This document shows positions 11,626 through 22,522 of a DNA stretch of 64,000 nucleotides, piece after piece; position 1 is the stretch's first letter, and every line of letters starts with the position of its first letter. A program made the position numbers and the translations under genes. Origin of the DNA: Micractinium sp. NFX-FRZ (Eukaryota > Chlorophyta > Trebouxiophyceae > Chlorellales > Chlorellaceae); contig JAPTJF010000131.1 in assembly GCA_029339195.1 (NCBI GenBank), forward strand, positions 62,001 through 126,000. Reading direction: 5' to 3'. The notes under the pieces were generated by a model that saw only the letters and a list, made by a program, of their open reading frames with translations, did no database searches and was not told the origin of the DNA.

Positions 11626-12467
11626 AGGCCGCTTCTACCACCCGACACCGGGCGCCTTTAGTATCAGCGAGTCGATTAAATCGATAGCCAGGCGGAGAAG
11701 GGAGGTTTGGCACACCAGAGGCTGGGCAACAAAGAGGACTAGCAAGCCAGGCAAGCGAGACCGGCGACAAACAATGAATTGGGCATGTGAAGCAGGTAGG
11801 GAATTGGGTGCGCGGGGATGCGAGTCGTGGAGAGGGGTGCCAGGCAAGCCAAACCTCTTCATGACTGGCCTCACTGGCATGACCTGTAGTCCCCCTTGTG
11901 TGCCAAAAGGTTCAGCCTGCCGCCCCTCGGTCGATTCCCACGTCCTTTGATGGATGGACCACCCAACGGGGCTGCAAGCGGCCGCAAGCTTGGGGTGTTA
12001 CATGATGTGGGGCTGCAAGCGTGTGGCGCGCCACCCACCACAGGCTTGGGACGGCTGCGATGCACGCACCCTTGTTACCCCTGGGCCCCTCCTCTGCACC
12101 TTTCAGAGAAACGCAGTTCGGGGCCAACGGGCCTGCTTACAGCAACAGAAGGCTGTGCCCGTTACTCTGGTGGGGTGACAAGTGCCCGTGACTCTGGCGG
12201 GGCAACAAGTGACCGGAGAGGACGGTACCGGGCGGAGGAAACAGCGGCGGCCGACAAAACCAATGCAGCGCACAGAAGGTTCAGCCTTCGTGGGTGCACG
12301 CTGCGCCGCATGCCCGGCTGCCACAGGCTGGGGGTTGGGCTGGGCGGGGGATCTGCCGCTGCCCAGCGGCGGAGCCTGCTAGCCCCGCACGGAAGCTGCA
12401 GGCACGGCCGCAAGCAAGCCCGGCGGACCCCCGCCCTGGGGCGTGCTGGCTGCCTGCTCTGCTCTCC
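11626..12467. promoter_or_regulatory. Spacer holding the gamma-CA 3' UTR and GATA 5' region
   Basis: The two genes lie head-to-tail on the minus strand. A TGTAA motif (minus strand, TTACA at 11998-12002 on plus) is a candidate poly(A) signal for the upstream gene, about 470 bases past its stop. No coding signal is evident. A short direct repeat (CCCGTTACTCTGG / CCCGTGACTCTGG) lies around 12160-12200. Confidence 0.55.
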
Positions 12468-15265
12468 TTACGTGGAGTCTGCCACCTGCACAACCTCGCG
12501 GGTCACCTGCAGGAGGAGGCAATGGAGAGAAAAGACAGTTGTGGGGAAAGCACTTGGAGGAAAGTGTGTGACTCCCCTGCTGGGAGGTTGAGGGTGAGCA
12601 GCTGCGGGCCTGGGGGTGTGCAGTGCGCGCAAAATGGTGCAGGCACATGCACAAGGAGTGGCGGTGGCGGGGCGGCGCGGGACAATGCCTACTGGCATGG
12701 CGCTGCATGCGCAGGAAGGATGCTTCGAGGGGCAGGCAAGCAGGCGGCACGCCAGCAAGCAGCATGTGGCAGCAGGCGGTCACCCATGCCGGGCAGCCGT
12801 GAGGCGCGGCAGGGCACATAACAGGCAGGCAGAACACAGGCAGGTAGGCGGGCGGGTGGGCAGGCCAGCAGGAGCGGCAGCACCAGGGCAGCAGCTAGCC
12901 ATGCTGTGCTGTGCTGTGCTCTGCTCTGCTCACATAGTCGCGCCGCACGCCCTGCTGCGAGTCGTGCTCGGGGTCGCGTGCAAGGCGGTCCGCACGCTGC
13001 GCCTTGTTGGCCTCCACCTGAAGTGGGAAGACAGCGCACCGGAGGGGAGGACTCAAACTGAAGCACACGCGCAGCGCTCTTTCCTTCCTCCCCATTCCTC
13101 CCACATTCCTTTCCTTCCTCCCACATTTATTGGAGGGCTTTGGCACCCCACCTTGTCGCAACGACGTGGCGTTCTCTAACCACATTCCCGCGACAGACCC
13201 TCTCCTCCCTTCAGACCATCCCAAGCATGGTCCCCACCTCGTCAAACGACTTGGCGTTCTCCTCCGCGTGAACCATGGCCAGCTGCATGTACGAGTCGGC
13301 AGCCGAGCTCACAAACTCCGCCTCGTCTGCAGCAGGGTGTGGAGTTGGGATAGAATTGAGAGTCCAAGTTACGGCATACAGTTGCGGCATACAGTTGAAG
13401 TCCGCAGCCGAGCTCGCAAACTCCGCCGCCTCGTCTGCAGGCAGGCGGAGGCGTGTAGAGGTGGCTGTTGGGAGTGAGAGGTTGGGACAGAGGCCTCAAG
13501 CACGTCCGCTCCCGTCAGAGCGCAGTGGGCCAGGGCGGCTGCGGCGGGCGGCTGCAGCTGGGCAGCTCACCCTCCATGAGGTTGCGCAGGAACTTGGCGG
13601 GGGAGCCGGCCCAGACCTGGCCCGTGGGGATGACGGTTCCTGGGGTGACGAGCGCGCCGGCGGCCACCACCGAGCGGCTCTCCACCTGCAGCCGGGGGGC
13701 CGAGGTCAGACATAAGGGGCATGGTCGGACATAGAGGTTTGCTTGCGGGCAGTACAGGCGAGGATGAGGAGGGAATAGATGGGGGTGCCAGCGCGCCGGC
13801 AGCCACCATACAGCGGCGATGAGGCAGGAGAGGCGGCGGCGAGGGCCGTGCATGCAGGCATGCGCGTGTCAGAGCGCGGCGCCCAGCTCGGTTATGTAAG
13901 GACTGCTGGGGCTGAAGCTGGCAGCGGCGGCCTTGGCGTGGCGTTCGCCAAGGCAGCTGCGAAGCTTCCCCAGCAAATCGCGCACACAGGATGCATCCCC
14001 CCAAACTGCCGCCAAGTGCCCGAGCGCATGCCCATCATAGTGCCAGCACTGGGGCCAGAATATCAGCGCGGCCCAGCGGCAGCAACAAGCCTGCAGGCCC
14101 CCAGGCCACAGGCCATTTGGAGGCAAGGTCAACACCCATCCACCCAGCACACCATCCAAGCCAGCTCAGCATCCGCTCAGCTCGGCGGCAGCCCACCTTT
14201 GCGCCGTCCATGATGGTCGCTCCCATGCCCACCACCACGCAATCCTCAATGGTAGCAGCATGAATGGTGGCGCCCGGGCCAATGGTCACGCTGCTGCCGA
14301 TGCGGGTGGGCAGCGCCTGGCCCGCCGGGTTGTGCCGCGCCACGTGGATCAACGCATTGTCCTGCACATTCGTCTTCTCCCCAATGCTCACGCTGTTCAC
14401 GTCGCCTGCGGCGGCGGGCACGGGTGGCAGTGGGCGGGCGATATGTGGGTTGGAAAGTGGAGGGGGAGGTGGGTGAGCACTGGCAAGAGGGCAAGCAGGG
14501 CGTGCACACAGCTACGGGATTGGTTGCAGCAAGCAGCAGTGCCACTGCCCCGGGCCTGGCCAGCAGCACGAGGGCAGAGCGCAGCATGCGAGCACGCCGG
14601 CAGCTGCAGTACCGCTGCAACGTGCACTGCAGCAGATGCTGCTGCCAGCGGTTAGCATGGCAGGGCGACCTCCAACGCAGCGCACACACCCTGCCAACCC
14701 CAGGAGGCGCTCCAGCACAGACGGGCGCCTGCCAACCCAGGTGCCAGCACACCCCACGCCAGCGAGCGCACCCCACGCCAGCGCTCACCCCTGATGACGG
14801 CCCCATACCACACGGATGATCCACTGCCCAGCTTGACGTCCCCCACCACGCTGGCATTGGGGGCAACCATGACGCTGTCGGCCAGCACCGGCCGCTTGCC
14901 CGCGAATGCCTGCAGGGCCTGCGCCCGGTTCACTGCAGACGGACAGGCGGGCGGGCAGCGCACAAAGATGTTTAAATTGGGTGTGTACATCGTCATGCAG
15001 ATTAGTGCATGCCACTGTGCCACCAGTGCAGCCAGGCAAGTGCAGCTCAGGCGGCAGCGGCCGTGCCTGCCACCCCGCCCGCCGCCCGCATGTCGGCCTG
15101 GTGCAGGAGTTGTGCTGCACCGTGCGCTCTGCTCCTGCAATCCCGGCTTTGAGCCCACTCACGCGTCTCCTTGTAGGACCCGCTGCCCTCCAGAGCCGTG
15201 CCCAGCCCGTCGAAGACCTTGCCCAGCCCCCGCAGGGCGCTGCCCAGGCCTCGCGCAAGCGCCAT
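12468..15265 (-). CDS. Gamma-carbonic anhydrase family protein, mitochondrial complex I type
   Basis: Seven exons join without a frame break: 15265-15163, 14932-14789, 14405-14197, 13685-13571, 13326-13238, 13017-12934 and 12506-12468, giving 260 aa. The N-terminus (MALARGLGSALRGLGKVFDG) resembles the plant gamma-CA leader. A left-handed beta-helix hexapeptide region follows (VLADSVMVAPNASVVGDV, VNSVSIGEKTNVQDNALIHV, TIGPGATIHAATIEDCVVVG), then the C-terminal helix with AMVHAEENAKSFDE. In plants and algae these proteins form the matrix-side trimer of respiratory complex I. Zinc ligands: His is present in DNALIHVA and in ATIHAA, but the position normally VGHS reads IGPG, so one of three His ligands seems replaced by Pro. 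A structural (CAL-like) rather than catalytic role is inferred. It is divergent from the AP-2 mu gene, 817 bp away. Confidence 0.93.
13400..13440 (-). repeat. Decayed copy of a gamma-CA exon start with its acceptor
   Basis: On the minus strand CTGCAG precedes a sequence encoding DEAAEFASSAAD, a near copy of the real exon start DEAEFVSSAADS at 13326. It lies upstream of the real acceptor within intron 4 and has an extra codon. Confidence 0.85.
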
Positions 15266-16082
15266 CGCTGCCCGGGCGACCTCCTCTGCCGGGCCTCAGC
15301 AGTCCAAAGGCACAGGCGTGCGGCAAGCAAGACGAGGGAGCTTGGCTGGGTTGGAAGCTGGCTGAAGGCTCCCACTAGTGCTCGGATTGACAAGCAGGCC
15401 CCGCTCAGCCTGTGGGGAGCCCCGATCCGTGGGGTTCTTCCTGCGAGCCTTCACCCATCATGCGGAGCACGCAGTCTACGTGGCAACGTGGGAATAGGCT
15501 TGAGTGCCTGCTCACCTGTAGGGAACCCCCACACAGCGCAGTCAAGCGACAGCGACAGCGTGGGGTGCAAAAGGCGACCCACCCGTCTGCCGGTGATCGC
15601 AGAGCACAGCTTCTCAAAAGGGGCCTCCAGACCGGACGTTTGGGCAGCGTGGGATCAGTTGGCGGTGCCTGAGGCAGCTCGCAGGACCAGACAGACGCCC
15701 TCGGCAGTCGGGGTGCGCGTGGGGCACGCTCTAGGCGGCAAGGCGCCAGCCCATTAGTGTGGTAGCGCTGGGAAGGTGAGTGAGCTGTGCGTCGGGCGGG
15801 TCAGGCTCGCTTGCTGCCACCGCCGCTGCGCCGCCACCTGCCGTTCGCCAGTCTTGAAAGCCGTACCTTTGTGGCTGCCAGCGCCGTTCTGCTTTTGTCA
15901 AGGCATGCACATTGATTGCCTCCCGGCAGTGCGATTGCCGGAGTGCCCACTGCTGCACCCGCCCACCTGCCCGCCGCCCTCCTGTGCAGCACCCGCCTGC
16001 CTCCCGGGCCAGGCACTGCCCAGGGGCGCAGCACAAACATACGGGCAGGCAGCAGCAGCAGCAGCAGTGGCAGCGGGGCGCC
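15266..16082. promoter_or_regulatory. Shared divergent promoter region, gamma-CA / AP-2 mu
   Basis: This 817-bp region lies between two divergent ATGs and should contain both 5' UTRs and promoters. No TATA box or known operator is convincing, and no ORF here resembles a protein. Confidence 0.6.
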
Positions 16083-19000
16083 ATGGCTTTGACCCTGTCC
16101 AGCTGCAATGAGTCGCTGGGGGCGCTCTACTTCATCAACGGGCGAGGGGATGTGCTGATCCAGCGCATCTACAGGGATGACATCGAGTGAGTGGGGAGGG
16201 CGGGTGCAGGGGCGGGCGGGAAAGGGCGTGCATGTTGGTGCTGCGCTGCTAGCCCGCTGCTGCGTGCAGCTGCTGCTGCTGTTGATCATGAAGACGAGGC
16301 GGCAGCAGGGTCAGCGGTAATGTTTGCTGCTGCTGCTGCTGCTGCTGCTTGTTCGCGGTCCTGCTGCTGTTGTCGTTGACCGGAAGGCGAAGATGCAGCT
16401 GGCAGTGCTTTGCATCTGATGCTGCTGTGGCTGCGTGCACTGCTGCTGGTGTTGCCCATGAAGGCAAGGCAGCAGCAGCAGCAGAGCATTGCAATCTGCC
16501 CAGCATGCAGCGGCATCCTCTTGGGCTGCCGCCACTGCTGCTGCCCAAATGCCTGCCTCCAGCTGACCCTTCCCTCTTCCCTTTGCCCGCCGCAGACGCA
16601 ACCTGGCCAGCGCGTTCCGCAGCCACGTGATTAACAGCCGGGAGACGGATGCCGCCAGCCTGGCACCGGTGCGGCAGTTTGGGGATGCCTCCTACATCTA
16701 CCTGCGCGCCTCTAATGTGTAAGGCGGGCGGGGCACTGATGCTTTTGTGGCGTGCTGAAGTTTGAGGATCTGCATGAGGGGGATGCCTCGTGCATCTGTG
16801 TGCGCACCTGTGTAAAGTGCGCACCTGTGTAAAGCTGCGTGCTGAGGCACCTGCCCCCTCTTGCCCGCCCCTGCCCCACTCTGGTCCCCCTGCCATGCAC
16901 CCCACCCCACCCCCTTCCTCCACCCCTCTCATGCAGCTACCTGCTGGCCATCACCAAGCGCAACAGCAATGCCATGATGATCATGCAGTTCCTGTCCAGG
17001 GTGGGTGGGCCAGGGGGCGGGGCTGGCCTGCTGTGCTTTGAGCAGGGGACCCCAGGCCGTGGTCCTGGCTGCTGGGTGTTGTGCCTTGTCGAGAGATGCG
17101 CAGTTCCTCTCCAGGGTGGGTGTGGGGCGGCTATTCGGTGAGCTCCCACTGCTGCTACTGCCGTTACTGCAAGCAGGCTGCGGCTGCACTGTGTATTGCC
17201 AAGCCCTGGAACCGATCCATGATGTGCATGCCCTGCTGGTAGTCGCTCTGAATGTGTATACCACAGCTGCCCCTCCCGCTGCAGCTGGTGGACTCTGTCG
17301 AGTCCACGCCTCCCCAATTTGGTGGTACCCTTCTGCTAGTCATATGTTCATAGTACCCTACTGGTAGTTGCGCTGAACGTGTGTACACATCTGCCCCTCC
17401 CGCCGCAGCTGGTGGATCTGGTGAAGTCGTACTGCAATGGGGAGTTCAGCGAGGAGGTGAGGGGTGGGCGGGGCGGGGCAGGGGTGGGTGCAGGGTGGGC
17501 TGGTTTGCAGGCAGGCGCAGCAAGTGCGGCAGCGGGCGGCTGTCGCAGGCAGCTGCAAGGACGAATACTCCGCTACACTGTTGCCTTGTGTTTAAGGAAG
17601 TGGTCCAGTGGGTACGTGCTTGATGCAGGTCCCCCTTTTGTGATCGACTCCCCTTCGCAGCTGGCAAAGGGCAACTTATGGTTGACCCTCTCTCCATTCT
17701 CTCAAGCAGCCCTCTTGAACGTAATCGTTTGATTGTCTTCCCCAGGTGGTCAAGGGCAACTTTGTGCTGATCTATGAGCTGCTGGACGAGGTGCTCGACC
17801 ACGGCTACCCGCAGGTGAAGTTCTTGGTTCTTTGTTTCTAAGCAAGACAGGTGCTGAGGGGTGGGGATCGGGGGCACGATAGGGGTGGAGCGGGTAGTCA
17901 GCCTGCATTGTGGGCGCTGCGGCCCAGCGTCTGCCTGCCTGCGCCGCCACCCTGTCAGCTTCCCTCATCACGCTCACGCTGCGCCCCTGCTCCATCCGTC
18001 CCCACGCTGCGCCTGCTGTGCGCCAGGTCACCGACCCCACCGTCATGAAGTCCTTCATCTTCCAAAAGGTGAGGCGCCCTGCTCTGCCAGCACCGAACCA
18101 AAACCAACCCCCGGGGAGGCCAGCGGGCACTGTTGGGGCCTGCGCCTGTCTCTCAAGCGCGGGTGCACGTGCGTGTGCCCGCTGGGGCGCCGTCCCTGCT
18201 TTCTACTACTGCTGCTGCTCCGAGGCTTGCCCCGGGAGTCCCTCAGGAGTCGAAGAGTCCCACAGCCCTGACCACGTCCCCTGTCCGGCCTCACCCAACG
18301 GTACTGCCCCACCCGCAGGGCTGGGTGACGGCGGCCACAAAGAAGAAGCGGGAGGCGGAGGCTGCCAACGCGACGCTGCAGGTGTGGGGGGGTGTGCTCT
18401 TACAAGGAGGGGTGGGGGAGAGGAGGGGAGGCAAGGGGCAAGGCTGCCAACGCGACGCTGCAGGTGGGGGATGTGTGCTCTTACAAGGAGGGTGGGGGGA
18501 GGAGGGGAGGCAAGGGGACAAGGCTGCCAATGCAAGGGTGCAGAAGGTTGCGTGGCGTGTGCATGGGATGATTGGGTTGCCGCTGGGAGAGCTGAGTTGG
18601 GGAACCGACTGCTTCCTTACTGCGTCTGATGCATATATTTGAGTCCAACGTGGTGCTGGTGACAGGCGTCCCTGGGCGCCACGGAGAGCCCTGAGTTTTA
18701 GGAGCCTCAACTAAACTTTGCCTTTGGATTGATTGCAGGTGACGGGCGCGGTGGGGTGGCGCAAGGACGGGCTGCGCTACAAGAAGAACGAGGTGTTCCT
18801 GGATGTCATCGAGACGGTCAACATGCTGATGAGCGCGCAGGTACTTGGATAGTGCACTAGCTGGCATCACCGCGGGGGGCCTGGGTGTGCGCACTGCGTG
18901 CCTGCATGCGTGCATCAACCCTACGCTCGCGCTTGGGGACGCCACCGCCGCACCCTCCCTGCCCTCCCTGCCCATGGGGCAACAGGAGGTGGGGCCACGC

Positions 19001-21818
19001 TTCTTACGCATGACCTTCCACCTACCTGGCCCACCCACCGCTCTGAGCCTTACCCCTGGGCCCCCCGCCCCCTGGCCCCCCGGCGCTGCGCTTGCAGGGC
19101 AGCGTGCTGCGGTGCGACGTGCAGGGGCGGCTGGTGATGAAGGCCTTCCTCAGCGGCATGCCAGACATCAAGCTGGGGCTGAACGACAAGCTGGAGGTGT
19201 GTTTGTGCGGGCGTGGCAGGGGGGAAGGGGGGCGGGGGGAGAAAGGAAGTAAGGACAGGGCGGGGGGGGGGGGGGGGCGGGCAACAAAAAGGGTTTGCTG
19301 AGCGGCGTGCCNNNNNNNNNNAAGTGGGGGGTGGTTTTGGGGGGGGGGGGAGGGGGGAAGGGGGGGGGGGGGAAAAAAGGAAGAAGGGAAGGGGGGGGGG
19401 GGGGGGGGGGGGGCGGGCGACAACAAGGGTGTGCTGAGCGGCGTGCCAGTCACCAAGCTGGGACTGAACTACAAGCTGGAGGTTGCCACTCACCCTGCCT
19501 CTCGCTGTCTCCATGCCCTCGCTGACCGGACCTCACCTGCCACGCCTGCGTCCACCTCTTTGCACCCACTGTTCCCCCACACTCGCCCTGCCCTCTCACT
19601 GTTTGCGCTTCCCCTCACTCCCGCCTCCCCCTCCTCAGGACGTCACCTTCCACCCGTGCGTCAACCTGGGGCGCTTCAACGCTGAGAAGGTGGTGTCCTT
19701 TGTGCCGCCAGACGGCGAGTTTGAGCTGATGAAGTACCGCTGCACAGGTGGGGGCTCTGATGCTGCTGCCCTTGCCCCTTTGTCGAACATAACAAACAAC
19801 GGAAAGCTTGCGCCGGTGGGCAGTAGGTTCAGCAGATGAAGTACTGCTGCTCGGGTGAGGGGCCACGGGGGGGCAGTGTAGCCATCGGCACTGCCCACTC
19901 TGCCCTCCCTTCTTACCATGGCTCCATCCCCTCCCGTGCGTCTCCTGCTGAGGGCATCCCGCTGCCTTCCAAGGCCTTCCACCACTCCTCCAGCCCTCAC
20001 CCCTGCCTGCCTGCCTGCCTGCCTGCCCCTCACGTGTCGCAGAGGGCATCACGCTGCCCTTCAAGGCGGTGGCGATGATCACCGAGCACGGGCGCACGCG
20101 GCTAGACGTGACGGTCAAGGTGGGGAGGGGGGGAGGACTGTATTGATTGGCAAGGGCTGGGGCAAGAATCGCAGATGAAGTGTTGGAATGAAGTATGGAA
20201 GTAAAGTATTGGGATGTGGGCGCACGCGGCTAGACGTGGCGGTCAAGGTGGGGGACAAGGGGCAGGGGGCGTGTTGAGTGGCTGGCAAGGGCGGGAGCAG
20301 GGATTGCAAGGCAACTGAAGGATTGTAATGAGGTGGTGATGGGGTGGGGGGGCGGGGTTGCCCTCCGGTTGCACTCATGTCATCCTTCTCTGCACTTTGA
20401 TCGACTGTCAGGTGAAGGGTGCCTTCCCCAGCAGAACATTCCCGCCAACGTACGGGGCTGCTAGTGGCGCCTGTTGCAGTGCCCAACTGCTTGCATGTAC
20501 ATTCTCTTCACATTGCTACACACCACTGCAGGTGAAGAGCGCCTTCCCCACCAAAATCTTTGCCACCAACGTCGTGCTGCTGGTGCCCGTGCCAGACCAG
20601 ACCGCACGCGCAACCTTCAACCTCACGGCAGGCACGCTGAAGAGGGGGCCGGTTGGCGTGGGTGCGCTGCCTGGTTGCGGGCGAAACGGCGCTCTGCTCT
20701 GTGTGTTGGGCGCAGGCTGGGCTGGGGGGCTGCCCCAAGCCGCCAACTGCTCACTTTCCTGCTGCCGCTGTGTGTCCTGTTTCCATCCAAACTGCACGCG
20801 CTCACTCCTTAGCAGGCAAGGCCAAGTACGACCCCAAGCGGCACGCGCTGGTGTGGAAGGTGAAGAAGTTCAGCGGCGAGATGGAGCACACCCTGGCGGC
20901 CAGCGTGGAGCTCATCGCCACCACACGCGACAAAAAACCCTGGAGCCGACCCCCGCTCAGCATGAGCTTCCAGGTGGGCACGGGCTGGCTGCCTGTAAAG
21001 TGTCAGCATCTGTTGGCTGCCTGTAGTGCCAGCATCTGTTGGCTGCCTGTAGTGCCAGCCTCTGGGGTGTCAGGGGCCCAGGGGAGCCACCTGGGAGAGA
21101 CATCTGGGCTGCCAGCCTGGGGAGCCAGGGAGGAGGGGTGCGGTGGCAGAGCGCGGTGGGAAAACACCAGGGGGAGCCGGCCCCGTGCTGAGCATGAACT
21201 GCCAGGTGGGGGCATATGTGGGCGGCGATGGTTCAGGGGTGGACCACAGAAGGGGCGGGGGAGTGCCATACGTGCAAGGCTTGGGCCCAGCCGCAAGCAC
21301 CCACTTGCCTGTTCTCACCCCTGCCTGCCCCGCCTGCCCACCTGCAAACTCCCTTGTGCAGGTGCCCATGCACAGCGCCAGCGGCGTGCGTGTGCAGTAC
21401 CTGAAGGTCTGGGAGAAGAGCTCGTACAAGGTGGGCACACAGGCAGAGATGATGTGTTGGGTCAAGCTAGGGATTTGTGGGGGTGGAGGCGTTGGGTGTG
21501 GTGGGCCGAGGGACAGTCAAGGTCTGCGTGAGGAGCTCGTGCAAGGTAAGCCGGGGGCAGGGCAGGGCAGTGTTTCACCTGAGCGGGGTGGCACCACAAG
21601 TGAGCGGGGTGGCTTGGGGCCGGCAGACTTGTGCTGGCAGAGAGTGTGCAGTGCGTGCCCTGAGAGCCCCGCACCCGGTCCGCTCCACCCGGCCTGCCAT
21701 TCTCACCCACCACTTCCTCTCCCCTCCTCACCCCCCCCCCCCCCCACCACCACCACATCAGGTGGACAAGTGGGTGCGCAAGCTGCTGCGCAGCGGTGAC
21801 TACCAGCTGCGCCTCTGA
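16083..21818 (+). CDS. AP2M: AP-2 complex mu subunit (clathrin adaptor medium chain)
   Basis: The ATG is at 16083 and the TGA at 21816-21818; a dozen or so exons give about 440 aa. The N-terminal longin domain reads [40 protein letters not shown] and [20 protein letters not shown]. It is followed by [13 protein letters not shown], the linker [20 protein letters not shown], and the mu-homology domain ([74 protein letters not shown]). The end SGDYQLRL matches the family C-terminus. The protein sits in the heterotetrameric adaptor at the plasma membrane, where the mu-homology domain binds Tyr-based cargo signals during clathrin-mediated endocytosis. The order and length fit AP-2 mu; AP-1 mu is less likely given GWR...KNEVFLDV. 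A 10-N gap at 19312-19321 lies in an intron. Its introns are unusually full of copies of their own exon edges. Confidence 0.95.
17101..17121 (+). repeat. Copy of an AP-2 mu exon end plus donor
   Basis: CAGTTCCTCTCCAGGGTGGG repeats, with one mismatch, the real exon end and donor at 16985-17004, about 115 bp upstream. Confidence 0.85.
17225..17310 (+). repeat. Copy of an AP-2 mu acceptor and exon start
   Basis: The segment ending in CCCCTCCCGCTGCAGCTGGT mirrors the real acceptor and exon start at 17392-17430 (CAGCTGGTGGATCTGGTGAA). The preceding 40 bases also match, so a unit of about 80 bp was duplicated. Confidence 0.85.
18361..18545 (+). repeat. Three tandem units of about 80-82 bp spanning an AP-2 mu donor
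   Basis: Units begin at 18361, 18443 and 18523, each opening with GCTGCCAA. The first two retain ACGCTGCAGGTG (exon end plus donor) and a shared tail (CTCTTACAAGGAGG). The third is truncated and has lost the donor. Confidence 0.88.
19299..19481 (+). repeat. Duplicate AP-2 mu exon fragments around an assembly gap
   Basis: 19434-19481 encodes [16 protein letters not shown], a diverged copy of the real exon end [16 protein letters not shown] at 19149-19196, and is followed by GGTTGCC. A second copy starts at 19299 and is cut by the N run. Both copies are preceded by the same GCGGGC-ACAA-AAGGGT-type sequence. Confidence 0.87.
19312..19321. other. Assembly gap (10 N)
   Basis: A run of exactly ten N lies between long G homopolymers (19261-19277 and 19335-19413) in an AP-2 mu intron. 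True length and sequence are unknown, and the flanking exon-fragment copies may have been collapsed or mis-joined. Confidence 0.98.
20222..20254 (+). repeat. Copy of an AP-2 mu exon end plus donor
   Basis: GCACGCGGCTAGACGTGGCG followed by GTCAAGGTGG repeats the real exon end at 20094-20124 with one substitution. Confidence 0.88.
20411..20452 (+). repeat. Copy of an AP-2 mu exon start after an AG
   Basis: GTGAAGGGTGCCTTCCCCAG resembles the real exon start GTGAAGAGCGCCTTCCCCAC at 20532. It lies about 120 bp upstream within the same intron and is preceded by TCAG. Confidence 0.85.
21001..21060 (+). repeat. Short direct repeats in an AP-2 mu intron
   Basis: The unit AGCATCTGTTGGCTGCCTGT occurs twice in tandem at about 21006 and 21034. 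It contains part of the donor-proximal sequence GGCTGCCTGTA of the same intron. Confidence 0.85.
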
Positions 21819-22522
21819 CCCGCCCACCGGACCCGCTGCCTCTTTTGGACGGCTCCACCGTCAGCCATTGTATCCCAGTGCTAAAAGCGGGCATGCTCGC
21901 GGGCGCCTCTCACGGATACGCAGCGGCGCCTCAGGACAGCTGCCTGCCGCGCACGCTTTGATCGGCTGGCAAGGGTCTCTGGAGGGTGCACCTCTGGGCC
22001 CCTGCCTCTGGACGGCTTGACACACGCTGGCGCTTGGCTGCGCACACACACCCTGCACTCATGAGCGCCGCTCGTGTCGTGGTCTCGGAGCTGAAACATG
22101 GCTCGCTGCCTGGCAGGCGTGACCACAGCCGCTGCCGCCCCTCTTTGTACCCCACGTATTGCCTCCCTGACCCGCCTTGAACTGAACCTGACTCTCATCT
22201 CTCTCGCCACTCTGGCTTGCACCAGTGTTACAAGCAACTGGTGTCGCAGGCAGGCATGAATGCGCACACAGGGCAGGCAGGCAGGCAACACAACAGAGCA
22301 GTTGCGGCTGGGGGCTGGTTGATGCGTGTTGGGTGAGGTGCTGGGTGTGGACTGGTGTGTGTGTGAGCATTTGGGGATGGCAGCGGGGGGACAAAGAGGA
22401 GCAGGGAAAAGCATGCAGGGGTGTGTCACGCCCCGCATGCACAGTTGAAAAGCAAAAGATGGCCTGTTGGCGGTAAGACCACTGGGGCCGAGTAGCATTG
22501 GCCTGCCAGCAGCAGTGCAAAG
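21819..22522. terminator. Convergent 3' UTR region, AP-2 mu / CWC22
   Basis: About 700 bp separate the two stop codons. TGTAA on the minus strand (TTACA at 22228-22232 on plus) is a candidate poly(A) signal for CWC22, about 290 bases past its stop. I see no clear TGTAA for AP-2 mu. No gene is supported here. Confidence 0.55.

Noticed and set aside
19213..19525. ORFs spanning the N gap in AP-2 mu
   Set aside because: They are homopolymer-derived Gly/Lys readings inside an intron and run through unknown bases.
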